A stretch of 64,000 bases of DNA from Anisakis pegreffii (taxonomy: Eukaryota > Nematoda > Chromadorea > Rhabditida > Anisakidae). How positions within the stretch are numbered: position 1 is the stretch's first letter; each line of letters begins with the position of its first letter. The DNA lies in NCBI GenBank assembly GCA_035041965.1, contig JAPYMA010000571.1, positions 1 to 64,000 of the forward strand, given 5' to 3'. A model generated the notes under the pieces. It saw nothing but the letters and a program-made list of their open reading frames with translations. It was not told the DNA's origin and did no database searches. Made by a program: the position numbers and the translations under genes. Positions 1-11,430 of this stretch are shown one piece after another.

Positions 1-675
1 GAAAAGGTTGCTGTCTGTGGTATATGTTCAATTTTTTCTTCTGTTGAGAGCACGCAACTTCGAAAGAACCCTCCGCATTTCCCTCCTGCAGCCGTGAGTC
101 ATGATTCGTACCGAAATTTTCAAGGGTATTCAATCAGCGCTTCTGAATGTGCATGCATGCTCTTCTTCATTTATATGTGAGTGGGGATATTTGTGAATAA
201 GCATGCAAAGACGGTGGCAACTGTAATGGTAAGTGCTCAAGTACATAGCAAATGTGGTGGTAATAGACATGGTAACTGTAATGGTAAATGTACATGCATG
301 CTCCTCTTTCCAACTGTAATGCTCAAGCTGAGCGTCATTTCATTCACTTCTGTAGTAGGAGCATTTGGAAACTCAGGTTACTCCACCCAGCACATAGTAA
401 ATGCGGGTTTTGAAATCGTGATGGATATGTGTGGTTAGAGTTTTTGTGAAGTTTCTAATGAGATCATTTTTTGCGATAAGGTTGGTACCAATCGGTTCAG
501 TTTGACGAGTGTACATCGAAAAGCACAAAATTATGGCTGCATGAGAGAAGTGGGGTCAGAAAAATCCTGCAAACGAGCAGCGGAACACAATGTTGTAATT
601 GTTTCGTTTTTTTGATTTCTTTCTGAGAAATCGGACGGAAGAAATCGCTATGACGATGCTTAGAAATCGAGTAGT
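1..675. other. No gene seen; short local duplications
   Basis: I see no supportable coding exon here. Short open frames have no recognisable domain. There are local duplications: a module reading GGTAACTGTAATGGTAA occurs around 211-228 (slightly diverged) and 270-286, and CATGCATGCTC occurs near 152 and 294. These look like decayed tandem repeats. Confidence 0.5.
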
Positions 676-3600
676 AACAGATTTTGCGGTCAGAACACAA
701 GAATGGCAACAGCTAGTGAGCTGGTTCGTATTTCATTGCATACAGTGCCTCATTACAACCCGATTGATGCCAAATTTGTGATACTTTAAAAAATAAATCC
801 ATTGGCCGAAAATCATGAAACGACGATTTTCGCGGTTTTTAGGTTTTTGTTAGTGGATCGGAGCTCTCCCTGTGATATTGTTGTTCAGACAGCCAAAGCC
901 ATCTTGATCCACTCTCAGCATCTCAAAATGTTTATCCTAAGCTGAGATATGATATGTCGAAAATACGGATTTTGAGATAGTAGGGGGATGGATCATGATT
1001 TTTGCGAAATTTTTGAAGGGGAAATTTTTGTTCCTTTTTCGATAATTTTGATATTTTATTTCCACGTAACACAACACAAGTTTTTACCATTTATCTTTAT
1101 TTATTAGAAATCTTTCATAATACACATTTACATCATTACTGATTACATCGTTACTTTCATAATGTATTGCAACATTCTTTCAAATGCATAATAATCATCA
1201 CAAATTATTTCAAATTAAATACACACAATTTAAATCCACAACAGTAAAAAATACCAATGAGCATTGCATGAAAACATGACAGTGTTATGAAAAATCTGTA
1301 AACAAAAGCAAATATCACAGAGAATGGAACAAAAAGTAATCGAACATAATGATACTTCATTATGAATGTAAGTCGAAACAATTACAAATCGATTCACTTG
1401 AAAGGAAGAAATAAAGAAAGAATAATTTGTATTAATCGAGAGATCTGCGATTAATTGAATTGATTTGGAAGAAAGAATTTACTGAATTAAAAAGATGTAT
1501 CATTGAGATTAATGATTTATTTGGTAGAATAAATGAATCTGGAGATCGAGTCAATTCAATTAAACATTTAAATCAGCTGAAAGACGTTCCGAGTCAACCG
1601 GAGAAACCGGATGACTGCAAATCTCTTTATGTGCATAGTTATAATGCAATCACGATATCGTCATATCCCGGATATCGTGATTGCATTATGCACATACAAA
1701 CAGCACTAATATTATCAACACACATAAACATCACTAATATAAAAAAATCACGTAAAAACATTAAAATTACATACTAATGTTAATAGTACAAATTAATATT
1801 ACATATCAACGTTGCAGAGATCAAATTTAAAGCCAATTTTAAATTTCGCGGTTACACTTCGTTGGTTACACTTCGAGCGGTTTTTCAAATTATATGCAAA
1901 ATTTTGACAGTTTTTTGCTTATAACTTTGCCGAAATTCCACCAAATTGACACCGTAACTGTCAGAAATATCGAGAAAAGGGTCCCAAATTCTAATCCGAA
2001 ATCAAAATCCAAAATGATTCAGTGCTGATCGAGTTTGAGCGCAAAATCGATAATGGGATCGTATCGTGAAAATATTTTGCCGACCCCTCACTTTTCGGAC
2101 TTTTCATTCGGTGAATCCGTGCGCCGGCCCGTTATTGGCAATGAGCCGAGACGCATTGCGGTGCGTGAGCGGTTTAAACGTTTATTAATTGTTATTTTTT
2201 AATTATTTATTGATGATTATAATGAATAGATAAGTTATTTTTGTGTATTTCACAATGATTATTGTTCCACATGTTCTGTCTGTTAAGCAGTCCCAATTTA
2301 GTGCTGATTAACGCCATCTGAACCGCTTTAGAGACCTTCAAAACATATTTGTAAGGAATTACTTCAATCGTAAATTTTGTTTGAACGTTTGTTTTGCAGT
2401 CTTTATTGAGTATTTTTGTGAAATCCGAGGTATTTTTTATCTGTTGGCTTACGTTATTTGCCATTGATGCCCTCCAGCATCTAGTTCGTCTAGTTTTTAA
2501 CGCTGAAGTGAGAAATATTGTTCGTAGTTACTCCAAATTGACTTGAGATTCAGCCTCTGTGTGCGTAGTTGAAGGAATCTGAATATGATAGTTCCAATGT
2601 ACATTCGTGATCGAGTTTTCATTAGTTTTTGCTGTGTTCTTTTCGATATTTGCGCGTATTTACTGTGGTAGTGTCGAAATGTGTCATTTTGTGTGTTTCA
2701 TTGAATGAAGTCGTAATTGTAATTATGCAATTGAAAGAACTTTGTAACCGTTTACATGTTCATAAATATAATGTGATAGACTTTCTTTTATATGAAAAAC
2801 ATCAATCGGTTTCAGGAAATTAAAACTTGACTGGTTTAATTTATATTCATAACGAAGTTGTTATTGTCTTTCATTGATTTTTACTCCATTTACAGTGATG
2901 TGTATTTACGTTTACAGGATTGGTTGTAATGCTGTCAATATTCTCACGCAATCTTCATTAGTTTTTAATTGTCGTTGATAAAAATTGTGAATCAACTTGT
3001 GATGGTTATTATGCGATTAAAAGTTTGTTGTGACTATATTATGGAAGTAATGTTGTAAATAGTAATTATGTAAATTTATATTGTGAAAGGTTTTCAGTAA
3101 ATAAAGATGAAGGATGAAAACATGTGTTGTGTTACATGGAGACTTTCAACGATAAATCATCGAAAAAGGAGCAAAAAATTTTTCCGCTAAAAATTTCACA
3201 AGAATCCCGACCTAACCCCTTTCTATCTCAAAATCTGCATTTTTGACATATCTTAGCTCAGCTTAGGCCACAATTTTGTTTTTTTTTTCTACGCCACAAT
3301 TTTGTGGTTTTTGTAATCCACTCATCAAGCCTAATCGACTGGCACCAAAATTATTGAGAATAAGCAAAAAATTTCTCCCGCTAAAAATTCCACAAAAATC
3401 CTGACTAATGCCCCCAACGATCTCAAAATCCACATCTTCGAGGTATCACATCTCAGCTCAGAATTTACATTTCGAGACGCTTCAAACGGTTTTGAGGTAA
3501 TCTCGACCATCTGAACGTGAATATCACATGAACTGTTCCGATCCACCAACAGAAACTTGCGTTCCGAGGCCACGAAAATCACAGAAATCATTTCAGGATT

Positions 3601-3735
3601 TTTGGCCGATGGAGTGATTTTTCGAAGATACCACAAATTTGGTATCAATCGAGCTGGAATGAGGCACTGAATGCAATAATATACGAATCAGCTCAATAGC
3701 TGCAACCATTCTTTTGTCTGACCGAAAAATTTGTC
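676..3735. repeat. ~3 kb giant imperfect inverted repeat (foldback-like element)
   Basis: The stretch at about 676-1380 reappears as its reverse complement at about 2840-3735. Matching landmarks include GTAACACAACACA at 1066 against TGTGTTGTGTTAC at 3123-3135, 'GTGCCTCATT' near 748 against its complement near 3660, and a 'TTGGTGGATCGGA'-type block near 850 against 3535-3550. By eye identity is roughly 65-75%. The right arm has an extra internal direct duplication (about 3139-3290 and 3347-3480). The core at 1380-2840 has no transposase that I recognise; the longest frame, 1460-1777, has no known motif. This suggests a non-autonomous foldback or MITE-like element. The exact ends are approximate and no target-site duplication was identified. 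Confidence 0.75.
1631..1693. repeat. Short hairpin in the core of the giant inverted repeat
   Basis: Left arm AATGCAATCACGATATC (17 nt) is followed, after an ~11-nt spacer, by its perfect complement GATATCGTGATTGCATT. Outside that, GTGCAT pairs with ATGCAC across a small asymmetric bulge. It lies near the middle of the larger palindrome. Confidence 0.8.
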
Positions 3736-4054
3736 AGCTAATTATCCACTAAACCATTGACCCCTAGTTATCCACTAAAACGGTTACCAAGCGAACAGTC
3801 GAAGACCAGAAGATGATCTGGATTTAATAATAGATCGATTCACGCGCGCGATTTTGGTTACTTGAGGAGATATAGTTGATTTTTTGAAGGTATCTCAAGT
3901 AGTTCGTTGGGGCTCGTTTCAATGCAATCTATCAATCTGTTCATTACTATAGTAGCATTAGGGTACCATCTTCAAGCCAGCCGTGTGCTCAGCTTAGCCC
4001 ACTAACATAGCACTTTCTTCAATCGTTACATTTCTCACACTCTCTAAATTCACA

Positions 4055-4175
<121 letters not shown>

Positions 4176-4189
4176 GATTTTGCTTTTAT

Positions 4190-4800
4190 GAGCAATGAGC
4201 AGCTCAGCGCTAGTTGAGATAGCTTTAATAAAATAGCCATATCTCATCAAAAAAGCAATATTGCCCGACCAGTTTATAATTTTCTGAATTTAGAGATTCT
4301 GCTCCATCGATTTGTGTGAAGAAATTGATATGTTACTGGTCAAAGCTGAGAGTGCGGTAGCCTTGAGTGTGCTAACCCCTATAGGATCAGGAAAATAGTT
4401 AAATCTCCTCGTAGAGGTAGAACTTCTTTTCAGTTTCAGAAAGCAGAGGTTCTGTTCAATCGGACGACGTATAAACATTAACATGTTACCGAGCAAACCG
4501 GAGAAGACGCTAGGCTTGAATGCATCAAACCTATATTTCTATAGTAATGTATAATATCTACTGATCTATAGTGACCAAATGCATGCGAACAAGCAGCACA
4601 AGTTCGGATGATGGCTTTAATAGAATAGCTACATCTGCTCAACAAAGCAAAATCTCCTGACATCATAGTGAATAACTGGTATCGTGGGACATAGAGTGCT
4701 CGTTAAAATGAGCGCTGCCGAGCAAGTGAGATACCTTCAGAAAACCAATTTTTGCTCTGACCAATTTGTGAAGGTAAGCAAAATCGCCCGACAACATATA
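4190..4800. repeat. Degenerate repeated module
   Basis: A block reading roughly 'TTTAATAAAATAGCCATATCTCATC..AAAGCAATATTGCCCGAC' at 4223-4270 recurs, diverged, at 4616-4663 ('TTTAATAGAATAGCTACATC..') and in part at 4770-4795 ('..AAGCAAAATCGCCCGAC'). No coding content was recognised. Confidence 0.5.
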
Positions 4801-5031
4801 CACTTCTTTGAAACTAGAGAATCTAGGAGATGCAACCATATTAATGGACAAATTTGAATTCCAGACATACGTAAAAGCAATGATGACCTCTTCTCTCTTG
4901 AGCCAACTGATTATGAATAATGCAAAATGAATATTTCCAAACTGAATTTTATTATTAATTTGCTTATAGCCATGAAAATTTGCATCATAAATCGTATATA
5001 AAGGAACAATTAGACTAGTTCTTTTCATTCG

Positions 5032-5043
5032 AATTCATTTCAG
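5032..5043 (+). promoter_or_regulatory. Likely trans-splice acceptor of the C-type lectin gene
   Basis: The sequence CATTTCAG ends 18 nt before the ATG at 5062, with no upstream coding exon that could pair with it. In nematodes this arrangement usually marks spliced-leader addition. This is inferred from sequence only. Confidence 0.45.
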
Positions 5044-5061
5044 CGCAGCGCCCGGTTGAAG

Positions 5062-6739
5062 ATGTCGGGCAGTGAAGCGATCATCGGATCAGTGATGATC
5101 GTTTTTATTGTTGTTGTCTGGTTGGTGTAGAACTGATACAGCAGAACTGTATTGTTTCACTCAATGTTCGCTTGTATCGTTTGATATGTGTGAAGCAATC
5201 AAATGCGATTATATAACTAGTCTCCACTTAAATTATCCATTTTTTTCGTAATCGCTTTCATAAATCCGTCATTGATTGCAGTTGCAAATGCTGCTGCTTG
5301 TAGGCCGTGTCCACCGGGCTGGGTCGAGTTCAATAAACACGAAGATGTTATGCAATGATTGTAATTTGATACTTCATTGATATTTTATGCCACGTTTCAG
5401 TCACACAACAATTAAATATGGTGTTGAATACATTAGATTTAAACGTCCACTTGCAAACGATGAACCCCTGTTGGACTCGCATTTAGACTTCGCCTAATCA
5501 CTTCGTCACACTTGAGAGGAAGAGATTCTTCTTGAATGTGCACGGAAATAACGTGAAAACATTGTACGAATAATAACAATACGCAATTCGAACACTATCT
5601 CACTCAACCTTTCCTGGGCATCAGTTTTCCTTTATGTCGGGCTTGATTGGGCATAAGCTGGCACTCTCCGTGGTTAAATTAGTATCACACAGAGAAAACT
5701 TGATAGCGTGACATTAATGGGCATTCAAACAGAAAAAAATCAGTTTAATTTTTCGATGAGAAAAACGCTCTCAAAGTGATCAAAAGTGTTTTTCGGGACG
5801 TTAAAAGTCAAAATGGTCTTTCACCACAACATTGTGTCCTTATGCTCCCCCATTTAACACAACAAACGAAGCAGTCTGTTAATCAATTGATCAACTGCCT
5901 AATCACACAATGCAATTCTTGAAGGGAACTGACTGGGGAACTTTGCAACAATATGTCGAAATATGTTGGAAATAGAACGCTTCACTACATTCAATTGAAG
6001 AAGTTGACTTCGTACACAAAAGTAAGACAATTACACTATAATACATGGCTTCATACATTAATTCGTTCAGCAACAATGTCCTCAATTGATTCTCAGAGAA
6101 ACATTTTTCCATCTTGCATTTCGCGTTTAAAGTTGCGCTGCTGAAAATTTCAATTAAGGCTAACATGAGGTCTTCATTGAGGCTAAAGTCATCTACTCTT
6201 TTATCTTCAGTGCAAATTGACGCGACGATTCGAGAAAGAGAAAATGTTTCAGCAATTCGAAGTACAGCCAGATACTGTTGAAGATGGAATCATGTTGTTT
6301 CCATCGGATTCTATTACATCTGTATTTGGACATTGGCTTTTTTGAACAGTATTCGGGGAACAGAAAGATGCAGTTGTTTACACGAACAACCTTCGCAATT
6401 TATGTGATGACAATCAATGAATAAAAACTATAAATATGTGAAATCAAAAATGCATTCGACATAGATAATGAATGAAATGTTTTAGCGTTCGAACACCCGA
6501 GATTTTGGATCGGTTACTACAGGGATGAGCATTTGAGATGGCATAACAAGGATGGAACGCCGGCAGATTTTCATTTTTGGGAAAAGGGTTTTCCACGGGA
6601 TAAATTTGAATCTGGAAAATCGGACTGCATCATTGGGGGCAGACCGGACCATAAAACATGGTGGAATGTGCCATGTAGTGAACCATGGTGTTTTGTAGCA
6701 TTACGCAGCAAGCCACAATTCACAACGGGATGGAACTGA
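5062..6739 (+). CDS. Small C-type lectin (CTLD) protein, about four exons
   Basis: Predicted extracellular carbohydrate- or ligand-binding protein with one C-type lectin fold. Exon 1 (5062 to about 5126) encodes a short start and a hydrophobic run (MIVFIVVVWLV), read as a signal peptide. Exon 2 (5282 or 5304 to 5346) gives the classic CTLD start CPPGWVEF. Exon 3 (6211 to about 6321) looks like the next strand-helix part, with KEKMFQQFEV and MLFPSDSITSVF in the position of the family's 'GG.L..I.S..E' segment. Exon 4 (6486-6739) is the best match: FWIGYYRD, then WHNKDGTPADFHFW, CIIGG, and WWNVPCSEPWCFV, matching the WIG, W-DG-P, N-W and W-C motifs. The usual EPN/QPD sugar-binding triplet is not obvious. 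Splice phases do not join cleanly between exons 1-2 and 3-4, so a mini-exon, a sequence error or early decay is possible. The CTLD identity is firm; the full model is not. Confidence 0.7.
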
Positions 6740-8446
6740 TAAGAGTGAATTGATGTGTAAAGTATCATGTAACTTATTCGATTGTCAATGCTGTAATCAT
6801 GTTAAATTTAAATTGATGATTGCTAGTGGTAAGCATTGCTTGAGAATGCGGATGGATCACCATCGTGATTGTTACATTTCAATGCTCAGTTTTGTGCATA
6901 AATGATAAATTTATTTCGAATGATGGCACTTGTTTTTACTGACATGAGAACTTACCTCTAAAGTTCAAATCAAACTCTAAACTTTCCACAACATTCTCGA
7001 TTTTACTAACTAATGAATTGATCTAACACAGTTTAAGCACTCTAAGTCCCACGATACCAGTTATTCACTATGAATTTGCGAAAAACCTCTGCAAAACTCC
7101 ATCTATAGCGGTTTGGGACCAATTCTTTAACAGATTGTATTTTGAAAGTGTCTAAACTGAGCTTCGTTTGAATCTAAATCGTTCAGAATTCAGAATTCAA
7201 AAACGTCAAGGATTATTGGTTACCAATCCATGGGCTCGCTTTCGGTTGAGTCGCTCTATAGTCGACTTTCATCATAAACACTGAATAAATGAGAATTAAT
7301 TGAAGGATTAATGACCAAAAGGATATCTGGTAGTACTGTAACTTTATCCATTTATTTCTTCGTTCAGTTAGGCCTTCAATATGTGTAGAAGCGATAATGA
7401 TGAGATGCTTACAGCTAGAGCATTCCATTATTAAAGAAGTGTTCCCGCTTTTCGGGTATGATTGAGTACGTACTTGTTCATTTTATGCTCATGTTGTGCA
7501 TTCGTACTCGATCAGTGCCGGCGCTAATGATGTTTCTATTCCAGTCCAATTGCTCACATAGCTTTAAGGAAGGACTCGTTCATAACCACAACGTATCTTC
7601 ACACTTGGAAAGCAGCAAATTCTCACCAATCAAAAAATTTTATGTAGCAGAAAAGTTAAGTTTGGCTGCTGAGATATGGTTGGATGAACTTATTATACCG
7701 ATATCCTTTAATGATGCATTACGGCGGGAATGTTTGGAGCGGCATTCTGGAAGTGACTGTCCGCTTGGATTCACTTAATAGCATTGTTATTTGCTTGGAC
7801 CATCGAATGAAGCAGATTATCTGTTCTCGGAAAAATGTGTTGTGCGGACACAGAATGGTCATGGTCATTTGCTAAGAGATACCCTTTTTCATTAAGATGT
7901 CTTGTATGGAAACTGTTTGCATTTGATCCTTAGGTTAACCACTATCATGGTAGCATTTGGAGCACCACTTCCAACGTGCCACTATGCTCAGTGCCATTGT
8001 AATCGATTTAAAATGAGCGAACCCGATAGAGCGAATCCTCTAGAATGAGAAAAGTGTAAACGTTGTCTACAAATAATGCTCAGTTTTTAAGATTTAACTG
8101 TAATTTTATAGGTATCCATCCCATCGTAATATAGCTGAACGAATTCGTTATGCCACCAAACTATACGCAAATGTACAATTCTTTTTTTGCGTATTATGGG
8201 ATCATCAACTTCAAGCTGCCTGTGTGTTCAGATTTGCCTCCGACCACAACGATATACTCACGTCATTAGATTCATTACATTCGTTACTAAAAGTGTCGAA
8301 AAATTATACATATCTCTGTAATTATAGCTGAATTTGCAGTGACATAATCGTTGTTCATGCAATGGTTAGTTGTAATGAGCTCGAGAAAGCATGAAAGGCA
8401 ATTCGATTCGCAAGATGTTTTGGTGTTCGATTCAAGTATAGCTTTC
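6740..8446. other. Intergenic; possible decayed exon-like frames near 7700-7880
   Basis: No confident gene. Open frames at 7458-7778 and 7684-7875 overlap, and a third frame at about 7773-7885 reads GPSNEADYLFSEKCVVRTQN, which looks protein-like but matches no family I recognise. A 40-bp segment at 7035-7075 (AGTGAATAACTGGTATCGTGGGAC in reverse complement) is an inverted copy of 4664-4707. Confidence 0.35.
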
Positions 8447-8447
8447 A

Positions 8448-8453
8448 TTTATT
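8448..8453 (-). terminator. Poly(A) signal AATAAA of the SIX homeobox gene
   Basis: On the minus strand AATAAA lies 40 nt downstream of the TAG stop at 8493. This is a normal 3'UTR distance for a nematode mRNA. Confidence 0.7.
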
Positions 8454-8492
8454 CAATAGCTCTTGTAAGAATAGAATTGTATAAAAGTGCTT

Positions 8493-11388
8493 CTAGATGA
8501 GCAAAGTATCAAAATGAAGTTGCGCGGGTGGCGAGAATCTATCTGAGGACGATTTGTCACGTTGCCGTCGGTTTTTGAACCAATTTGAAATCTGCAATTA
8601 AATCCATTGAGAATTTTGCGTGTGGTTGATGTCCTATTCTGATTTAGGCTCCACTAGAAAGATACCATCTGGTTTTGTTTTGGAAAACATCATCTATAAT
8701 GCTTCTGTTTTTTGGTATTTTTCATTTCGGCGTGAAACTTGCAAGGTTAAGAAATTTTGCATTGAAATTCGCACAACACAAAAGTTCATTTCTCATCGAT
8801 GACGTTTTCAGGTTGACGTTTGACGTTTTGATGACGTTTATTAGTTGTATGGACTAGCAGAATTTCTTGATGAAAAAACTTAAAACAAACCTGAACAATC
8901 TGTAGGTCGGTAATTCGCGCAATCTCTTTCTTATCTTCCAATGTCGGGTATTTATTTCGTTTATAGAACTGTCGTAAGACCTTCAAATACTTTCGAATTA
9001 AGGTTCACATTCGAAAGAATAAAATTAAAACGTTCGAAAAATTAAATGATGGCGAAATATCGACGCATGCGTATATGAGAGTGCCAACATCAGCTTGAAG
9101 ATGCTGCCTGTGCAAGCTGAGTTAAAGCCCGAATTGACACTAGAATAAGCACTCATCAACTCGAGTACAATTTTAGCCGACCATCTGGTAAAGACTGAAG
9201 TTATGTCTGTTTCTATTCGACAACATTAAACCTTTCGTCAACCGCGCACAATAGCTGCCACGTCAACAAATGACAGACATCAGCAAGTAATGCTGTTGGT
9301 TGAATAAAAACTATTTTATTTTTTCTTTTTTTTTTGGAAAATCGAAACAATGATGGGAAGATCCGTTTTTTTGAATTGTCAAGACAAAAACGGTGAAGAT
9401 CGCAAATTCTGGAGTGCAGTCGATTTGTGTGATTTAAAAGAAGTATCAACACCATACGGAGACCTATCGAATGAAACTGCTAAAATTGAATCGCTATTCA
9501 CTTCACTATCGTTTTTGATTTTCTTCACTATCCGTGCAGCAATTCGACGGACATAAATTCATCTCATCCAGAAGCATTCATTCGGATTTGCTCTATTTTC
9601 AGTTCACAATGATCTGTAGCAATGAACGCATGAATAAAATGAAAAGATAATCCAAGATGAGCGGCCTCCTAACCTTTCTGGCATTTTCCTTGAAACTGTA
9701 GATAGTCTCTTGTCCATCCCAGATCGATCTTGGTGGAGGATGCTTCTTTCTTAGTCTGTATTTCTCAACTGCACCCAACTCTTTTTGACGCCTCTGCTCA
9801 TTCTGAAAATTCTCATTTAGTTCTCATTTAGCAAAGAAACACTCACTTATTCGTTGGAAGTATCACATTTGCGACGCGAACAGCTCGCATATAACGTTAA
9901 CCTTGACTTATACGCGCTAATTGTGAAGAGTTGATGAATTGAAAAGTTGACAAACAACATGAAAAGGTGTTGTATCTATTCATATAAATGATAATATTAT
10001 ATTGAACACTTAGCGTGATTGTTTGAAAATTTTATCAACAAAATTTTGTCAAATGATTTTTCAAATCTCAAATGAGATTCTCATCATACAGACAAATTCA
10101 AATGAGTTTTTTGGAAACAACAAAAAATACCTCAGCGTATCGAGCCTTATACCATAAATCTTGCAGCTCCTCGAAGTACCTCGGTTCGAAAGTGTTTGTC
10201 GTAATTGCCTACAAACTAGGAACTATCAGTAGAACATAACTAGCCTCAAACACTACAGTATGCGGCACGCTAGGCTCCTATAGTATACGGCACATAACGT
10301 CTCTCTAGTATCCTGTTAAATTGTAACACCCTCTCTATAAATGTGAAATGGGGTTTCGTAATCAAATTTCCCTACGCATCTGCAAATCGATCCATGCTTC
10401 TTTTCAACAGTGAATCTAAATTTGATATTTCAGTGATTAATTGCATCCTGTTCATTCCCCTTATCATGATATTTGCTAGGTTTAACGAATTTCCAATCCA
10501 ATGATCTATCTGATTGAATCATATGAGCTCACAGCTTCTCCAAAATTTTCACGTTAACTGATATTTTGATAGTCATTTATAGTATTTTCAGCAATCGCTT
10601 CTTAAAGAAGATACATCAAACGCGAATCACCTGAAAAAGTTCATCAAAACGCCGAGAATGAAACAGTGTGTAGAGGTAGGCTCTTAAAATAGAACTCGAG
10701 TATCGACAACGATAGAACATGATATTTTGAATATCTGGACGGAATAACTCCACGAGTTTATCGCCATCTCGAGCTTGATAAAGTGCTTCGCAAATGCAAT
10801 CAATCTGAAAGTGGCAATTGAAAATTTTCGTAAAAAACGCGATACAACTGCTGATTGTGAAACTAAATAATTGTTCGATCACTTGGGCGGGTGACGCTCC
10901 AGAAATGGATCGACCTTCATGTTGTTTTCTCCAATTTATTCAGTCAACTCTTCAGTTGAATGCTAATAGTTCTGACGAGCCCAAACTGCTATTGTTTAAA
11001 AACGGTTTGTGAAAAACAATTCTGTTTTCCTTAATTTACACTGTTCCTAAGGTCAACTGATGTCGCAGTTCAACTATTGCCATGATGAATTGAGTCCTGT
11101 TAGATGAAAGTCTTCACGTTAAAATTTCGTAAACAAGTGTCATGCAGAAGGTGATTGAGCTTGTGCACGTCTTATACTTCGCCTTCCACACGATTACCAA
11201 GCAAATGTGCCTACGAATACGAATGAACAACAGAAAGGTCTTGGTCGATAGTCAATTTACCTTATCATACCATCTTATGGTGCCTCATAAAATTATATCA
11301 CAAATGAGCTAAAAATTACATTATGCTTCACCTGATCGGGCGAGAAGGGTGAGCTTAAACGGAACAAAAATGACTCGCAATGTTCCAT
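8493..11388 (-). CDS. SIX/sine oculis-class homeodomain transcription factor, six exons, 208 aa
   Basis: DNA-binding developmental regulator with a SIX domain followed by a homeodomain. Exons: 11388-11332, 10804-10631, 10208-10131, 9802-9674, 8980-8891, 8591-8493. All junctions are phase 0 and the total is 627 nt with TAG. The SIX domain (about residues 11-125) shows [32 protein letters not shown] and [11 protein letters not shown]. The homeodomain (about 129-188) shows [28 protein letters not shown] and recognition helix [14 protein letters not shown], with W180, F181, the class-typical Lys at homeodomain position 50, and N183. Only 19 residues follow the homeodomain. The KYRLRKK and PPPR text leans toward the SIX4/5 type (C. 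elegans unc-39/ceh-35 group) but I cannot exclude SIX1/2. The start ATG lies 31 nt inside the first exon; the frame stays open upstream to the acceptor at 11420. Confidence 0.93.
8800..8839. promoter_or_regulatory. Cluster of four TGACGTTT octamers in the last SIX intron
   Basis: TGACGTTT occurs at 8800, 8814, 8821 and 8832, within 40 bp of intron between the two homeodomain exons. The core resembles half of a CREB/ATF-type site (TGACGT). Function is inferred only from the clustering. Confidence 0.35.
11242..11300. repeat. Dispersed ~60-bp repeat, copy 1 (copy 2 at 14180-14240)
   Basis: GTCAATTTACCTTATC..ATACCATCTTATGGTGCCTCA..AAATTATAT is repeated with few changes at 14180-14240. Both are non-coding; copy 1 lies in the first intron of the SIX gene. 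The inner ACCATCTTATGGT is a near-palindrome. Confidence 0.7.
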
Positions 11389-11419
11389 TCGTACCCTTAT
11401 CGATACCACTTTTGTGAAT

Positions 11420-11430
11420 CTGAAGTCAGT
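11420..11430 (-). promoter_or_regulatory. Likely trans-splice acceptor of the SIX gene
   Basis: On the minus strand TGACTTCAG ends at 11420, 31 nt before the ATG at 11388. It may receive a spliced leader, or an upstream coding exon since the frame between is open. Confidence 0.4.
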
